From positions 1-14,557 of the forward strand of contig DASXIR010000033.1 of assembly GCA_036497895.1 (NCBI GenBank): DNA of 14,557 nucleotides, given 5' to 3'. Shown here piece by piece: positions 1 through 6,728 of the stretch. This DNA is from CAVQFC01 sp036497895 (lineage in GTDB: Bacteria > Acidobacteriota > Vicinamibacteria > Vicinamibacterales > CAVVIG01). The notes below the pieces were generated by a model, which saw nothing but the letters and a program-made list of their open reading frames with translations, searched no databases and was not told the DNA's origin. The first letter of the stretch is position 1. The number at the start of each line of letters is the position of its first letter. Both the position numbers and the translations under genes were made by a program.

Positions 1-984
1 CGGACGATCCACCGGATTCAACTGGACGTTCCAGTTCGGATCCTCGGCACCGCCGACGATCAGGCGCTTGAGTGCGAGTTCCGTCGTGCGCATCGTGCCC
101 TGCGCTGTCACCAGATTCTGCTGCGCCGTCGCGGCCTGCGACTGCGCCTGCACGACGTCAATCGGCGCCATGGTCCCGACTTCGACGCTGGTCTGGTTGT
201 CCTGGACCAGCTGCTGCGCCAGCGTCAGCGACTGCTGCGCGACGTCGACCGCCTGCACGGAGTAGACGTAGTTCCAGTACGCCTCGCGGACGTTCGACAG
301 TGTGTTGGTGATGATTGACCGCAGCTGCACGTCCGAGATGTCACGGTTGACGCGCGTGACGCCAATCTGCTGGCGCGTCGAGTCGGTGGCAAAGCCGCGG
401 AGCAGCGGTTGCGTGTAGGAGCCCGTCCAGATGGTGTTGTAAGACGGATTGTAAAGCGTGTTCTGACTGGTCGTGGTCTGCCGGTTGTTATTCAGCGTAA
501 GGATGTAGCTGCCGCCGCCCCACGGCACGCTCTGCGCGACGCCGCCGTTGAACGTCGTCAGTCCCGATTCGATTGACGAGCCGGGCGTGCTGCTGCCGGC
601 CAGGGTAGTATTGGCCGGCGTCGAGACCGCCTGCCGGTTGAAGGTCCCGACGAGCGACGGCTTGTAGACGGAACGGATCCTCAGCACGGACAGGTCGTTG
701 ATCTGCGGATTGAGCCGCTGCACCGCGATGTCGAGGTTACGATCGAGCGCGAACTTCACCGCATCGTCCAGCGTGAGGGGGACGACCTGGCGTGTCCCGG
801 AATTCGGCGCCGGCTGCTGAACATCCGCCGATCCATTGGCGACCTTTTCGGCCGCCTGCTTGATCAGATCGTGAAGGCGTGCCTCCGACACCTGCTTTGC
901 GGGCGCCTGCGCTTGTGCGGGCGCCGCCAGCGAGGCGCACGCGATTGCCGCGGCGAGCATCCCGTTGAAACCGTTCCGTGTCAT
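1..984 (-). CDS. TolC-family outer membrane efflux channel protein (partial, C-terminus outside window)
   Basis: The frame reads open from an ATG at 984 to the left edge: 328 codons of a protein usually of 450-550 residues, so the C-terminal part is missing. Residues 1-25 look like a signal peptide (hydrophobic Ala-rich core ending A-Q-A). A linker follows, then from about residue 70 the first outer-membrane-efflux (OEP) repeat, opening with LTLDDAVKFALDRN. Later there is Thr/Ser/Asn-rich sequence (NNNRQTTTSQNTLYNPSYN) as in the beta-barrel strands, and long Gln/Ala-rich coiled helices containing VEVGTMAPIDVVQAQSQ, a typical TolC-family stretch. Family role: a trimeric outer-membrane duct for type I secretion or RND/ABC efflux; the substrate cannot be told. 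It lies 16 bp after the Spy-like gene, behind a GGGAGAGAGAG ribosome-binding stretch, so it is probably the last visible gene of the sigma-factor operon. No inner-membrane pump or adaptor gene is visible. Confidence 0.9.
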   Translation of the reverse strand, partial: MTRNGFNGMLAAAIACASLAAPAQAQAPAKQVSEARLHDLIKQAAEKVANGSADVQQPAPNSGTRQVVPLTLDDAVKFALDRNLDIAVQRLNPQINDLSVLRIRSVYKPSLVGTFNRQAVSTPANTTLAGSSTPGSSIESGLTTFNGGVAQSVPWGGGSYILTLNNNRQTTTSQNTLYNPSYNTIWTGSYTQPLLRGFATDSTRQQIGVTRVNRDISDVQLRSIITNTLSNVREAYWNYVYSVQAVDVAQQSLTLAQQLVQDNQTSVEVGTMAPIDVVQAQSQAATAQQNLVTAQGTMRTTELALKRLIVGGAEDPNWNVQLNPVDRP

Positions 985-1000
985 CAAATCTCTCTCTCCC

Positions 1001-1447
1001 TTAACGTCGTACCGTGTTGTCGCCGCGCGGCTTCGCGTGATCTTTTTCCCACTGCTCGTGCATCTTGTTGAGCCGGACACGCTGATCGGGCGTCAACACC
1101 TGCCGCATGTGCAGCAGCATCAGTGTCCGCATTTTGTTCAGATTGGCTCGAATGGCCTCGACCTTGTCGACCTGGCGCGAGACGGTCAGTTCGTCCGCGT
1201 TCGCGGCGATCAGCCGAGACAACTCGGCTTCCTGCTGGTCCAACTCCTCTTTCTTCGGACGAAGGATCGTGACGGCAGACTGATACACACCGTCGATACG
1301 GCTCGCCTGGTCGGCGCTCAGGCTCAGATCCTTCTGAAACTGCGCGTCACGCCACCAGGGAAAGCCGAACGATTGTCCGTGAACAGGGACGACCAGCGCC
1401 AGCGCGAAAACTGCCGGCAGCAGCCAACACGCCCATGTCAGCTTCAT
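1001..1447 (-). CDS. Spy/CpxP-like periplasmic protein (LTXXQ family)
   Basis: 148 residues. Residues 1-24 form a signal peptide (MKLTW, hydrophobic core, cleavage near V-H-G/Q), so the mature protein should be periplasmic. The rest is nearly all charged alpha-helix. It carries two LTxxQ-type motifs, LSADQ at 43-47 and LTPDQ at 118-122, at the spacing seen in Spy/CpxP/CnrX-type proteins. Known members are ATP-independent chaperones or metal/envelope-stress sensors. The chosen ATG (1447) has AGAGG eight bases upstream. It lies between an ECF sigma/anti-sigma pair (104 bp upstream) and a TolC-family gene (16 bp downstream), which fits an envelope-stress or efflux role. Whether it senses metal or protects envelope proteins cannot be read from the sequence; it has no His-rich metal patch. 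Confidence 0.8.
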   Translation of the reverse strand: MKLTWACWLLPAVFALALVVPVHGQSFGFPWWRDAQFQKDLSLSADQASRIDGVYQSAVTILRPKKEELDQQEAELSRLIAANADELTVSRQVDKVEAIRANLNKMRTLMLLHMRQVLTPDQRVRLNKMHEQWEKDHAKPRGDNTVRR

Positions 1448-1489
1448 GCGTAAACCTCTGAAAAAGCTGTTACTTCAGGGATTACGACG

Positions 1490-1514
1490 TCCCCCGTGCA
1501 TGTGTTTAGGGGGA
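1490..1514 (-). promoter_or_regulatory. GC inverted repeat in the leader of the Spy-like gene
   Basis: In the 104-bp gap between the anti-sigma gene and the Spy-like gene there is a perfect 6-bp inverted repeat (TCCCCC / GGGGGA) with a 13-base centre. On the minus strand, the direction of the operon, no T-run follows it, so it is not a classical terminator for the sigma/anti-sigma transcript. It could be an operator or a leader hairpin. I could not find a convincing ECF-type (GGAAC/CGTC) or sigma-70 promoter in this gap, so whether the Spy-like gene has its own promoter is open. Confidence 0.3.
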
Positions 1515-1551
1515 GACAATTTTTTACGAGGAAACTACGAGGGAAGAGCCG

Positions 1552-2166
1552 CTAATGCTGGTCGCGGACTTCCCGGACGCGCGGCGTGAACGCGTCGAAG
1601 GCCCGCAGTTCGCGGGTATGGGGACGTTCGATTGCGGCCTCGAGATCCGACAAAAAGGCATCGTCGGCGGCGACGTCCGCCGGGTTCGTGCTGCGGACGC
1701 CGCTTGGCGTCAGGCGTGGTCGCGACGATTCTGCGAAACGCTGTGCACCTGCCGATCCGATCCGCCACTCGTAGGCCGCGCCGACGGCCACACCGACAAA
1801 GAGTCCGGCGGCCGCGGCGGCCGCGATCCAGCGGGGTGCCGGGCGCGCGCCGGATCCGGTCATGCGGCCTCGAACGAAACGGGCCGGGAAGCTGATGACC
1901 CGTGCCGGCCGGCCCGCGAGGGCGATGCGGCGCTCAATCTGTTGTTGTTGCTGGTGCAGGCGCTCTGGCGTGAAGATCGCGTCGGCTTCGGTTTCGCTGT
2001 CCTGCTGCAGGCCATCCATGAACGCCGTGAGCTCGTCGTAGCGCGCCGCGCACGTCTCGCAGTCGGCCAGATGTTCAGCCACCGGCGGGTCGACCGGTTC
2101 GCCGCTCCGGGTCGTCAGGTAGGACTCGAACAGACGTTCTTCCTGCAGATGATTGGCGCGGACCAT
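1552..2166 (-). CDS. Zinc-finger anti-sigma factor, membrane-anchored
   Basis: 204 residues. The ATG at 2166 shares its A with the TGA of the sigma gene (TGATG overlap), the standard arrangement of a coupled sigma/anti-sigma pair. The open frame extends further upstream but only inside the sigma gene, so that extension is rejected. N-terminal cytoplasmic domain: H32-x3-C36-x2-C39, the zf-HC2 / ZAS anti-sigma signature. Next comes a charged linker with five consecutive Gln at about 72-76, then one hydrophobic segment at about 113-132 (Ala/Gly/Val-rich) as a single membrane span, and a periplasmic tail of about 70 residues. Family role: it holds the ECF sigma factor inactive at the membrane until a signal releases it. 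The signal and any protease are not evident here. I find no catalytic or peptidoglycan-binding domain in the periplasmic part. Confidence 0.85.
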   Translation of the reverse strand: MVRANHLQEERLFESYLTTRSGEPVDPPVAEHLADCETCAARYDELTAFMDGLQQDSETEADAIFTPERLHQQQQQIERRIALAGRPARVISFPARFVRGRMTGSGARPAPRWIAAAAAAGLFVGVAVGAAYEWRIGSAGAQRFAESSRPRLTPSGVRSTNPADVAADDAFLSDLEAAIERPHTRELRAFDAFTPRVREVRDQH

Positions 2167-2858
2167 CACGGCTTGCCTCCCAGCAGTCCGCGCAGTTTGC
2201 GCGCGGCCCGGAACAGGTGGACTCGGACGGTGGATTCCTTGAGGCCGGTCATCGCACTGACCTCGCGCGGCGTATAGTCGCCGTAATGGCACAACGTGAA
2301 GACGGTCCGTTGACGGCCGTCGAGGCGATCGATTGCCGCCGCGAGCCGGGCGCGTCGCTCGCGCGCAAGCAGCCGATGCTCGGGATTGTTGCCGGGACCG
2401 GCAGCCGACGCGCGCGCTTCGTCCGCGCTCGAGATCTCGCCCGGAACGAACCAGCGATCCCGTCGTGTCCGCGCCTTGCGGCGATCCAGACAGCCATTGA
2501 TGAGGATACGCGTGAACCAGACCTCGAACGGCCACGCTTCGCGGTAGGAGGTGATGTGCGAAAACACTTTGACGAACGCGTCCTGGACCGCTTCGTCGGC
2601 TTCGGAGGCGTCGCGCAGGTACTGGTAGGCGATCCGGGACGCCCGTCGCTGAAGCGGAGCCACGAGGTCGCTGAACCGCGCGCGTGCCTCGTCCATCTCT
2701 CCACGATCGACCAGGCCGCGGATCTCGATCGCGAGCCGCGACTCATCCGAAATCGCCGGCGCGATCGGACGATGGGCTGGCGCTGCGGTTGGCGCCTCGC
2801 CGCCGTCCGTGAGTCCGGCAGCCTTGTGCGAGTCGGCTGAAGGAGATTCAGCATTCAT
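2166..2858 (-). CDS. ECF-type RNA polymerase sigma factor
   Basis: 230 residues. After a variable, Ala/Pro-rich N-terminus of about 40 residues (longer than usual for ECF sigmas), region sigma-2 runs from about 62 to 130. It includes DASEADEAVQDAFVKVF (the acidic core-binding helix 2.2) and YREAWPFEVWFTRILINGCLD (-10 recognition helix). A linker follows, then region sigma-4 at about 167-226 with the helix-turn-helix YTPREVSAMTGLKESTVRVHL, the -35-binding helix. There is no region 1 or 3, as expected of a group 4 sigma. It directs RNA polymerase to a small stress regulon, probably including its own operon (anti-sigma, Spy-like, TolC-like genes). The start at 2858 is the first ATG of the frame. 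Its ribosome-binding site is weak, and a start a few codons further in would not affect the domains. It is transcribed divergently from pckA. Confidence 0.9.
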   Translation of the reverse strand: MNAESPSADSHKAAGLTDGGEAPTAAPAHRPIAPAISDESRLAIEIRGLVDRGEMDEARARFSDLVAPLQRRASRIAYQYLRDASEADEAVQDAFVKVFSHITSYREAWPFEVWFTRILINGCLDRRKARTRRDRWFVPGEISSADEARASAAGPGNNPEHRLLARERRARLAAAIDRLDGRQRTVFTLCHYGDYTPREVSAMTGLKESTVRVHLFRAARKLRGLLGGKP

Positions 2859-2867
2859 AGAGGATTA

Positions 2868-2879
2868 CGATGCTCATCG
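2868..2879. promoter_or_regulatory. Short inverted repeat upstream of the sigma gene
   Basis: CGATG-CT-CATCG is a perfect 5-bp inverted repeat with a 2-base centre, 10-21 bp upstream of the sigma factor ATG in the divergent control region. It could be a half-site operator or a tiny leader hairpin. At this length chance is a real alternative, so confidence is low. Confidence 0.2.
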
Positions 2880-2915
2880 AGTGCTGTTTACAGTCTATCG
2901 TAACGTAGCCGTTAT

Positions 2916-2944
2916 TTGACGAGCGAATGAGCTCTGAGTACGAT
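2916..2944 (+). promoter_or_regulatory. Sigma-70-type promoter for pckA-gatB
   Basis: TTGACG at 2916-2921 and TACGAT at 2939-2944 are separated by exactly 17 bp. They match the consensus at 5/6 and 4/6 positions, including the key T, A and final T of the -10. The expected start is near 2951, giving a leader of about 43 bases that ends with AGGAG (2983-2987), six bases before the pckA ATG. It sits in the only gap between the divergent sigma operon and pckA. Confidence 0.6.
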
Positions 2945-2993
2945 CCCGGGAATTCTTCTATGTTACTGGCCCTTCATCTTTTAGGAGTCGTCG

Positions 2994-4583
2994 ATGACCA
3001 TCGGCACTGAGCGCACGCGCGGGCTCGGCCATGAGGGAATCGAAAACGCGCGTGTGCGTTGGAACCTGTCGCCAGCTGTGCTGTACGAGGAGGCGGTCAG
3101 GCGACAGGAAGCGCAACTTTCCGCCGACGGCCCGCTCGCGTGTCTGACTGGACCGCATACCGGCCGCTCGCCAAACGACAAGTTCATCGTTCGTGAGGCC
3201 TCGAGCGAGGCGGAGATCGCCTGGGGTCCAGTCAACCGGGCGATGGATCCGGCGCAGTTCGACCTGCTGCATCACGATCTGTTGCGGTCGCTCGACGATA
3301 AGGAGCTGTTCGTTCTCGACTGTTTCGCCGGCTCGGATCCCGACTACCGCGTCGCGGTGCGCGTCATCAACGAATATGCGTGGCACAACCTGTTCTGCCG
3401 GAACCTGTTCATCGACGATCCGATCGCGGAAGAGGCAGCCTCACCGCAGTTCACGATCATCGATTCTCCGAGTTTCAAGGCCGACCCTCGACGCCACGGC
3501 AGCGCATCGGAGGTGGTCATTGCCGTGAATTTCGCCAAGCGCCTGGTGCTGATCGGCGGCACCAGTTACGCCGGTGAAATGAAGAAGTCGATCTTCTCGA
3601 TCCTGAACTATCTGCTGCCGCTCCGGAACGTCCTGTCGATGCACTGTTCTGCGAACATCGGCCCCGCCGGCGACGCCGCGCTCTTTTTCGGTTTATCCGG
3701 CACCGGCAAGACGACGCTGTCGAGCGATCCCGCGCGCATGCTGATCGGCGACGACGAGCACGGTTGGAGCGATCGCGGCGTGTTCAACTTCGAAGGCGGC
3801 TGTTACGCGAAGACGATCCGCCTCTCGGCCGAAGCCGAACCGCAGATTCACGCGACCACGAAACGTTTCGGCACCGTGCTCGAAAACGTCGTGGTGCGCC
3901 CCGACAGCCGGACGCTTGACCTCGACGACGACCGCTACACCGAAAACACGCGAGCGGCGTACCCGATTTCGTTCATCGACAATGCGGTGCCGTCCGGCCT
4001 CGGCGGCCACCCGACCAACATCGTCATGCTGACGGCCGACGCGTTCGGCGTGCTGCCGCCGATTTCGCGACTGACGCCGCAGGGCGCGATGTATCACTTC
4101 CTCTCCGGCTATACCGCCAAGGTGGCGGGCACCGAAAAGGGCGTCACCGAACCCAAGGCGACCTTCAGCACCTGCTTCGGCGCGCCGTTCCTGCCGCTGG
4201 CGCCAGGTCGGTATGCCCGGATGCTCGGCGAAAAGATCGAGCGTCACGGCTCGCGGGTCTGGCTCGTGAACACCGGTTGGACGGGTGGATCGTTCGGCGT
4301 CGGTTCGCGGATGAAAATCGGACACACCCGCGCCATGATCCGCGCGGCACTCGCCGGCGCTCTCGACAACGTGTCGTACGTCAGGGATGCGCTGTTCAAT
4401 CTGGACGTGCCGACGTCGTGTCCCGACGTGCCGGCGGCGGTGCTCCATCCGCGCAACACCTGGCCGAGCGGCGAGGCCTACGATCGGCAGGCAGCGAAGC
4501 TCGCGGCGATGTTCGTCGACAACTTCAAGAAGTTCGCCGACGGTGTCGGTGCCGACGTCATCGCCGCCGGTCCCCGAATCTGA
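2994..4583 (+). CDS. pckA: Phosphoenolpyruvate carboxykinase (ATP)
   Basis: 529 residues (E. coli PckA is 540), essentially full length. It catalyses oxaloacetate + ATP -> PEP + ADP + CO2, the first committed step of gluconeogenesis, in the cytosol. Visible motifs: substrate-site TGPHTGRSPNDKF near the N-terminus; GGTSYAGEMKKS at 188-199, giving the catalytic and metal-binding K197/K198; H217 (SMHCSANIG) as the second metal ligand; P-loop GLSGTGKTT at 233-241 (K239); kinase-2 motif LIGDDEHGW with D254; and the downstream stretch YHFLSGYTAKVAGTEKGV. All key residues sit at a constant 15-residue offset from E. coli numbering, so the enzyme should be active. This is the ATP-dependent class, not the GTP class. 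Start: ATG with AGGAG six bases upstream, behind a good promoter. gatB begins one base after its stop codon. Confidence 0.98.
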   Translation: MTIGTERTRGLGHEGIENARVRWNLSPAVLYEEAVRRQEAQLSADGPLACLTGPHTGRSPNDKFIVREASSEAEIAWGPVNRAMDPAQFDLLHHDLLRSLDDKELFVLDCFAGSDPDYRVAVRVINEYAWHNLFCRNLFIDDPIAEEAASPQFTIIDSPSFKADPRRHGSASEVVIAVNFAKRLVLIGGTSYAGEMKKSIFSILNYLLPLRNVLSMHCSANIGPAGDAALFFGLSGTGKTTLSSDPARMLIGDDEHGWSDRGVFNFEGGCYAKTIRLSAEAEPQIHATTKRFGTVLENVVVRPDSRTLDLDDDRYTENTRAAYPISFIDNAVPSGLGGHPTNIVMLTADAFGVLPPISRLTPQGAMYHFLSGYTAKVAGTEKGVTEPKATFSTCFGAPFLPLAPGRYARMLGEKIERHGSRVWLVNTGWTGGSFGVGSRMKIGHTRAMIRAALAGALDNVSYVRDALFNLDVPTSCPDVPAAVLHPRNTWPSGEAYDRQAAKLAAMFVDNFKKFADGVGADVIAAGPRI

Positions 4584-4584
4584 C

Positions 4585-6030
4585 GTGACCGTCGCGTTCG
4601 AGGCCGTCATCGGTCTGGAGATTCACGCCCAGCTGTTGACGGCGTCGAAAATGTTCTGTGGCTGCAGCGCCGCCTTCGGTGGCGAGCCGAACACCCACAT
4701 CTGTGCGGTCTGCATCGGACTTCCCGGTGCGCTGCCGGTGCTGAACCGCGCCGCGGTGGACGACGCCATCCGGGCGGGACTGGCGCTCGGCTGTGCCATT
4801 CAGCCCACGTCGATTTTCGCGCGCAAGAACTATTTCTATCCGGACCTCCCGAAGGGCTACCAGATTTCCCAATACGAGCAGCCGCTGGCGACGCGAGGTG
4901 CCGTCGAGTTCGCGAGCGCGGGCGAGCCGCGCCGGGTCGGGATCACGCGAGTCCATCTCGAAGAGGACGCGGGCAAGTCGATCCATACCGGCTTCGTCGA
5001 TTCTGATCGGAAGACCTACGTCGACTTCAACCGAAGTGGGGTGCCGCTGATTGAGATAGTGAGCGAGCCGGACCTGAGGGCGGCCTCGGACGCTGCCGAG
5101 TTCTTCACGCGGGTGCGCGAATTGCTCGTCTGGCTCGGCGTCAACGACGGCAACATGGAGGAGGGCAGCCTGCGCTGCGACGCCAACGTCTCGGTCCGCC
5201 CGGCCGGTCAGGCGACGCTCGGCACCAAAGCCGAGGTGAAGAATCTCAACTCGTTCCGCTTCCTGCAGAAGGCGCTCGAATTCGAAATCAAACGGCAGAC
5301 CGACATCATCGCCGGTGGTGGACGGATCGAGCAGGAGACGCGTCTCTGGAACGCCGAAACCGGAGCGACCGAGTCGATGCGGAGCAAGGAAGAGGCGCAG
5401 GACTACCGGTATTTCCCGGAACCCGACCTGCCGCCGGTCGTGATCGACGCGGAGCGCATCGCCCGGATCCGCGACGCGATGCCGGAACTGCCCGCGGCGC
5501 GGCGAACCCGTTTCGTGGAGCAGTACGCACTGTCGGCGTATCACGCCGGCCTCGTGATGCAGTCTCGTGAGCTGGCCGACTACTTCGAGGCGACAGTGAA
5601 GGCGGGCGCGCAGCCGCAGAGCGCGAACAACTGGGTGACCGGTGCGCTCGCCGCGAAGTTGAACGAGATGGGCCTGACCCTGGCAGAGTCGCCGCTCGAG
5701 CCTGCGCGGCTGGCCGCGCTGATTGTCGAGGTCGACACCGGAGCGATCAGCGGTCCGATCGGCAAGGACGTCTTCGCGAAGATGTTCAGCTCCGGGAGAA
5801 CCGCGCCCGAGATCATCGCAGCGGAAGGCCTCAAGCAAATCGACGACGACAGTCAGATTGCGTCGCTGGTGGCCGAGGTGCTGGCCAGGCATCCCGATCC
5901 GGTTGCGCAATACCGTTCAGGCAAGACCACGGCGTTCGGATTCCTGGTCGGGCAAATCATGAAGGCCGCCGGCGGCAAGGCGAACCCGAAGCGCGTCAAC
6001 ACGATATTGAAGCAGGCGCTCGAGGCTTGA
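4585..6030 (+). CDS. gatB: Asp-tRNA(Asn)/Glu-tRNA(Gln) amidotransferase subunit B
   Basis: 481 residues from a GTG at 4585, one base past the pckA stop. The frame is open further upstream inside pckA, but homology begins at M-T-V-A-F-E-A-V-I-G-L-E-I-H-A-Q-L, the classic GatB N-terminus, so GTG is chosen. GatB binds the mischarged tRNA, activates the Glu/Asp carboxylate with ATP and transamidates it, working in a complex with GatA and GatC. Seen: C25, C27, C40 and C43 in the FCGC...CAVCIGLPGALPVLN region, resembling the zinc site; KNYFYPDLPKGYQISQYEQP; DFNRSGVPLIEIVSEPD; EEGSLRCDANVS; a helical middle domain; and a C-terminal YqeY-like tail ending GKANPKRVNTILKQAL. No Shine-Dalgarno sequence is clear, so translation is probably coupled to pckA. 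gatA and gatC are not in the window. Presence of GatB means the organism makes Gln-tRNA and/or Asn-tRNA indirectly. Confidence 0.97.
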   Translation: MTVAFEAVIGLEIHAQLLTASKMFCGCSAAFGGEPNTHICAVCIGLPGALPVLNRAAVDDAIRAGLALGCAIQPTSIFARKNYFYPDLPKGYQISQYEQPLATRGAVEFASAGEPRRVGITRVHLEEDAGKSIHTGFVDSDRKTYVDFNRSGVPLIEIVSEPDLRAASDAAEFFTRVRELLVWLGVNDGNMEEGSLRCDANVSVRPAGQATLGTKAEVKNLNSFRFLQKALEFEIKRQTDIIAGGGRIEQETRLWNAETGATESMRSKEEAQDYRYFPEPDLPPVVIDAERIARIRDAMPELPAARRTRFVEQYALSAYHAGLVMQSRELADYFEATVKAGAQPQSANNWVTGALAAKLNEMGLTLAESPLEPARLAALIVEVDTGAISGPIGKDVFAKMFSSGRTAPEIIAAEGLKQIDDDSQIASLVAEVLARHPDPVAQYRSGKTTAFGFLVGQIMKAAGGKANPKRVNTILKQALEA

Positions 6031-6041
6031 GCGCGCCGCCG

Positions 6042-6050
6042 TGCTATAGT
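6042..6050 (+). promoter_or_regulatory. Extended -10 promoter for ftsEX
   Basis: TGC-TATAGT at 6042-6050 matches TGn-TATAAT with one mismatch, in the 37-bp gap between gatB and ftsE. No good -35 hexamer lies 16-18 bp upstream, which would be inside the end of gatB. Transcription from here should begin near 6057, only about 10 bases before the ftsE start codon. Confidence 0.5.
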
Positions 6051-6067
6051 CCCGCGCGTCACCACAA

Positions 6068-6727
6068 TTGATCGAGACCTCACACCTCTCCAAGTTTTAC
6101 AGTCGCGGCGTTTACGCCCTGCGCGATCTGTCTCTGACGATCGACAAAGGCGAGTTCATGTTTCTGACCGGCGCCAGCGGCGCCGGCAAGTCCACACTGC
6201 TTCGTCTGCTGCTGCGCGAAGACCTGCCGAGCGAAGGCGAACTGAAGGTGCTCGGCCGCGATCTGAAAACGCTGAAGCCGTCAGAGGTCCAGGCCTACCG
6301 CCGTACGGTCGGGTTCGTCTTTCAGGATTTCCGGCTGATTCCGCGATTCACCGTGTTTCAGAATGTCGCCTTCGTGATGCGGGTGCTCGGCCTGCCGCTG
6401 GTGACCCAGCAGCGCAAGACGTTTCAGGTGCTGAAGTGGGTCGGCCTCCAGCACCGGATGAACGCGTCGCCTGACGAACTCTCGGGCGGCGAACAACAGC
6501 GCGTGGCGATTGCGCGGGCGCTGGTCAACGACCCGCAAATCGTGCTGGCCGACGAGCCGACCGGGAACCTCGATCCCGATCTGTCGCTCGAAATCATGAA
6601 TCTGTTCCGCGAGATCAACGCGCGCGGCACCACCGTCCTGGTCGCCACCCACGATCGCGAACTGATTCGCCGGGTCGGCCGGCGATCGATCACGCTCGAT
6701 CACGGGCGCGTGATCGAGGTGGCCTGA
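6068..6727 (+). CDS. ftsE: Cell division ATP-binding protein FtsE
   Basis: 219 residues, the normal size for FtsE. It is an ABC ATPase without membrane spans: Walker A GASGAGKST at 35-43, Q-loop Q86 in VFQDFRLIP, signature LSGGEQQR at 138-145, Walker B IVLADEP at 158-164, DPDLS D-loop region, and switch H195 (VATHDRE). FtsE works with FtsX at the divisome and uses ATP hydrolysis to drive conformational change that controls septal peptidoglycan hydrolysis; it is not a transporter. The TTG start gives M-I-E-T-S-H-L-S-K-F-Y, matching the family's usual N-terminus, and no ATG or GTG lies nearby in frame. No Shine-Dalgarno is visible. It is followed by ftsX after a single base. Confidence 0.95.
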   Translation: MIETSHLSKFYSRGVYALRDLSLTIDKGEFMFLTGASGAGKSTLLRLLLREDLPSEGELKVLGRDLKTLKPSEVQAYRRTVGFVFQDFRLIPRFTVFQNVAFVMRVLGLPLVTQQRKTFQVLKWVGLQHRMNASPDELSGGEQQRVAIARALVNDPQIVLADEPTGNLDPDLSLEIMNLFREINARGTTVLVATHDRELIRRVGRRSITLDHGRVIEVA

Positions 6728-6728
6728 G

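Noticed and set aside
965..1453. Plus-strand open frame opposite the Spy-like gene (162 codons)
   Set aside because: The minus-strand frame has a signal peptide, both LTxxQ motifs and a ribosome-binding site; the plus-strand frame has none of these.
1490..1525. Hairpin followed by a T-run on the plus strand as an intrinsic terminator
   Set aside because: There is no plus-strand gene upstream for it to terminate. On the transcribed minus strand the T-run becomes an A-run before the stem, so it cannot act as a terminator there.
2167..2535. N-terminal extension of the anti-sigma frame into the sigma gene
   Set aside because: The extra 123 residues overlap the conserved sigma-2/sigma-4 coding region in another frame; the ATG at 2166 gives the normal TGATG coupled start.
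4558..5910. Long minus-strand open frame opposite gatB (450 codons)
   Set aside because: It is antisense to a full-length conserved GatB, is rich in Arg/His/Leu as expected of a GC-rich shadow frame, and resembles no family.
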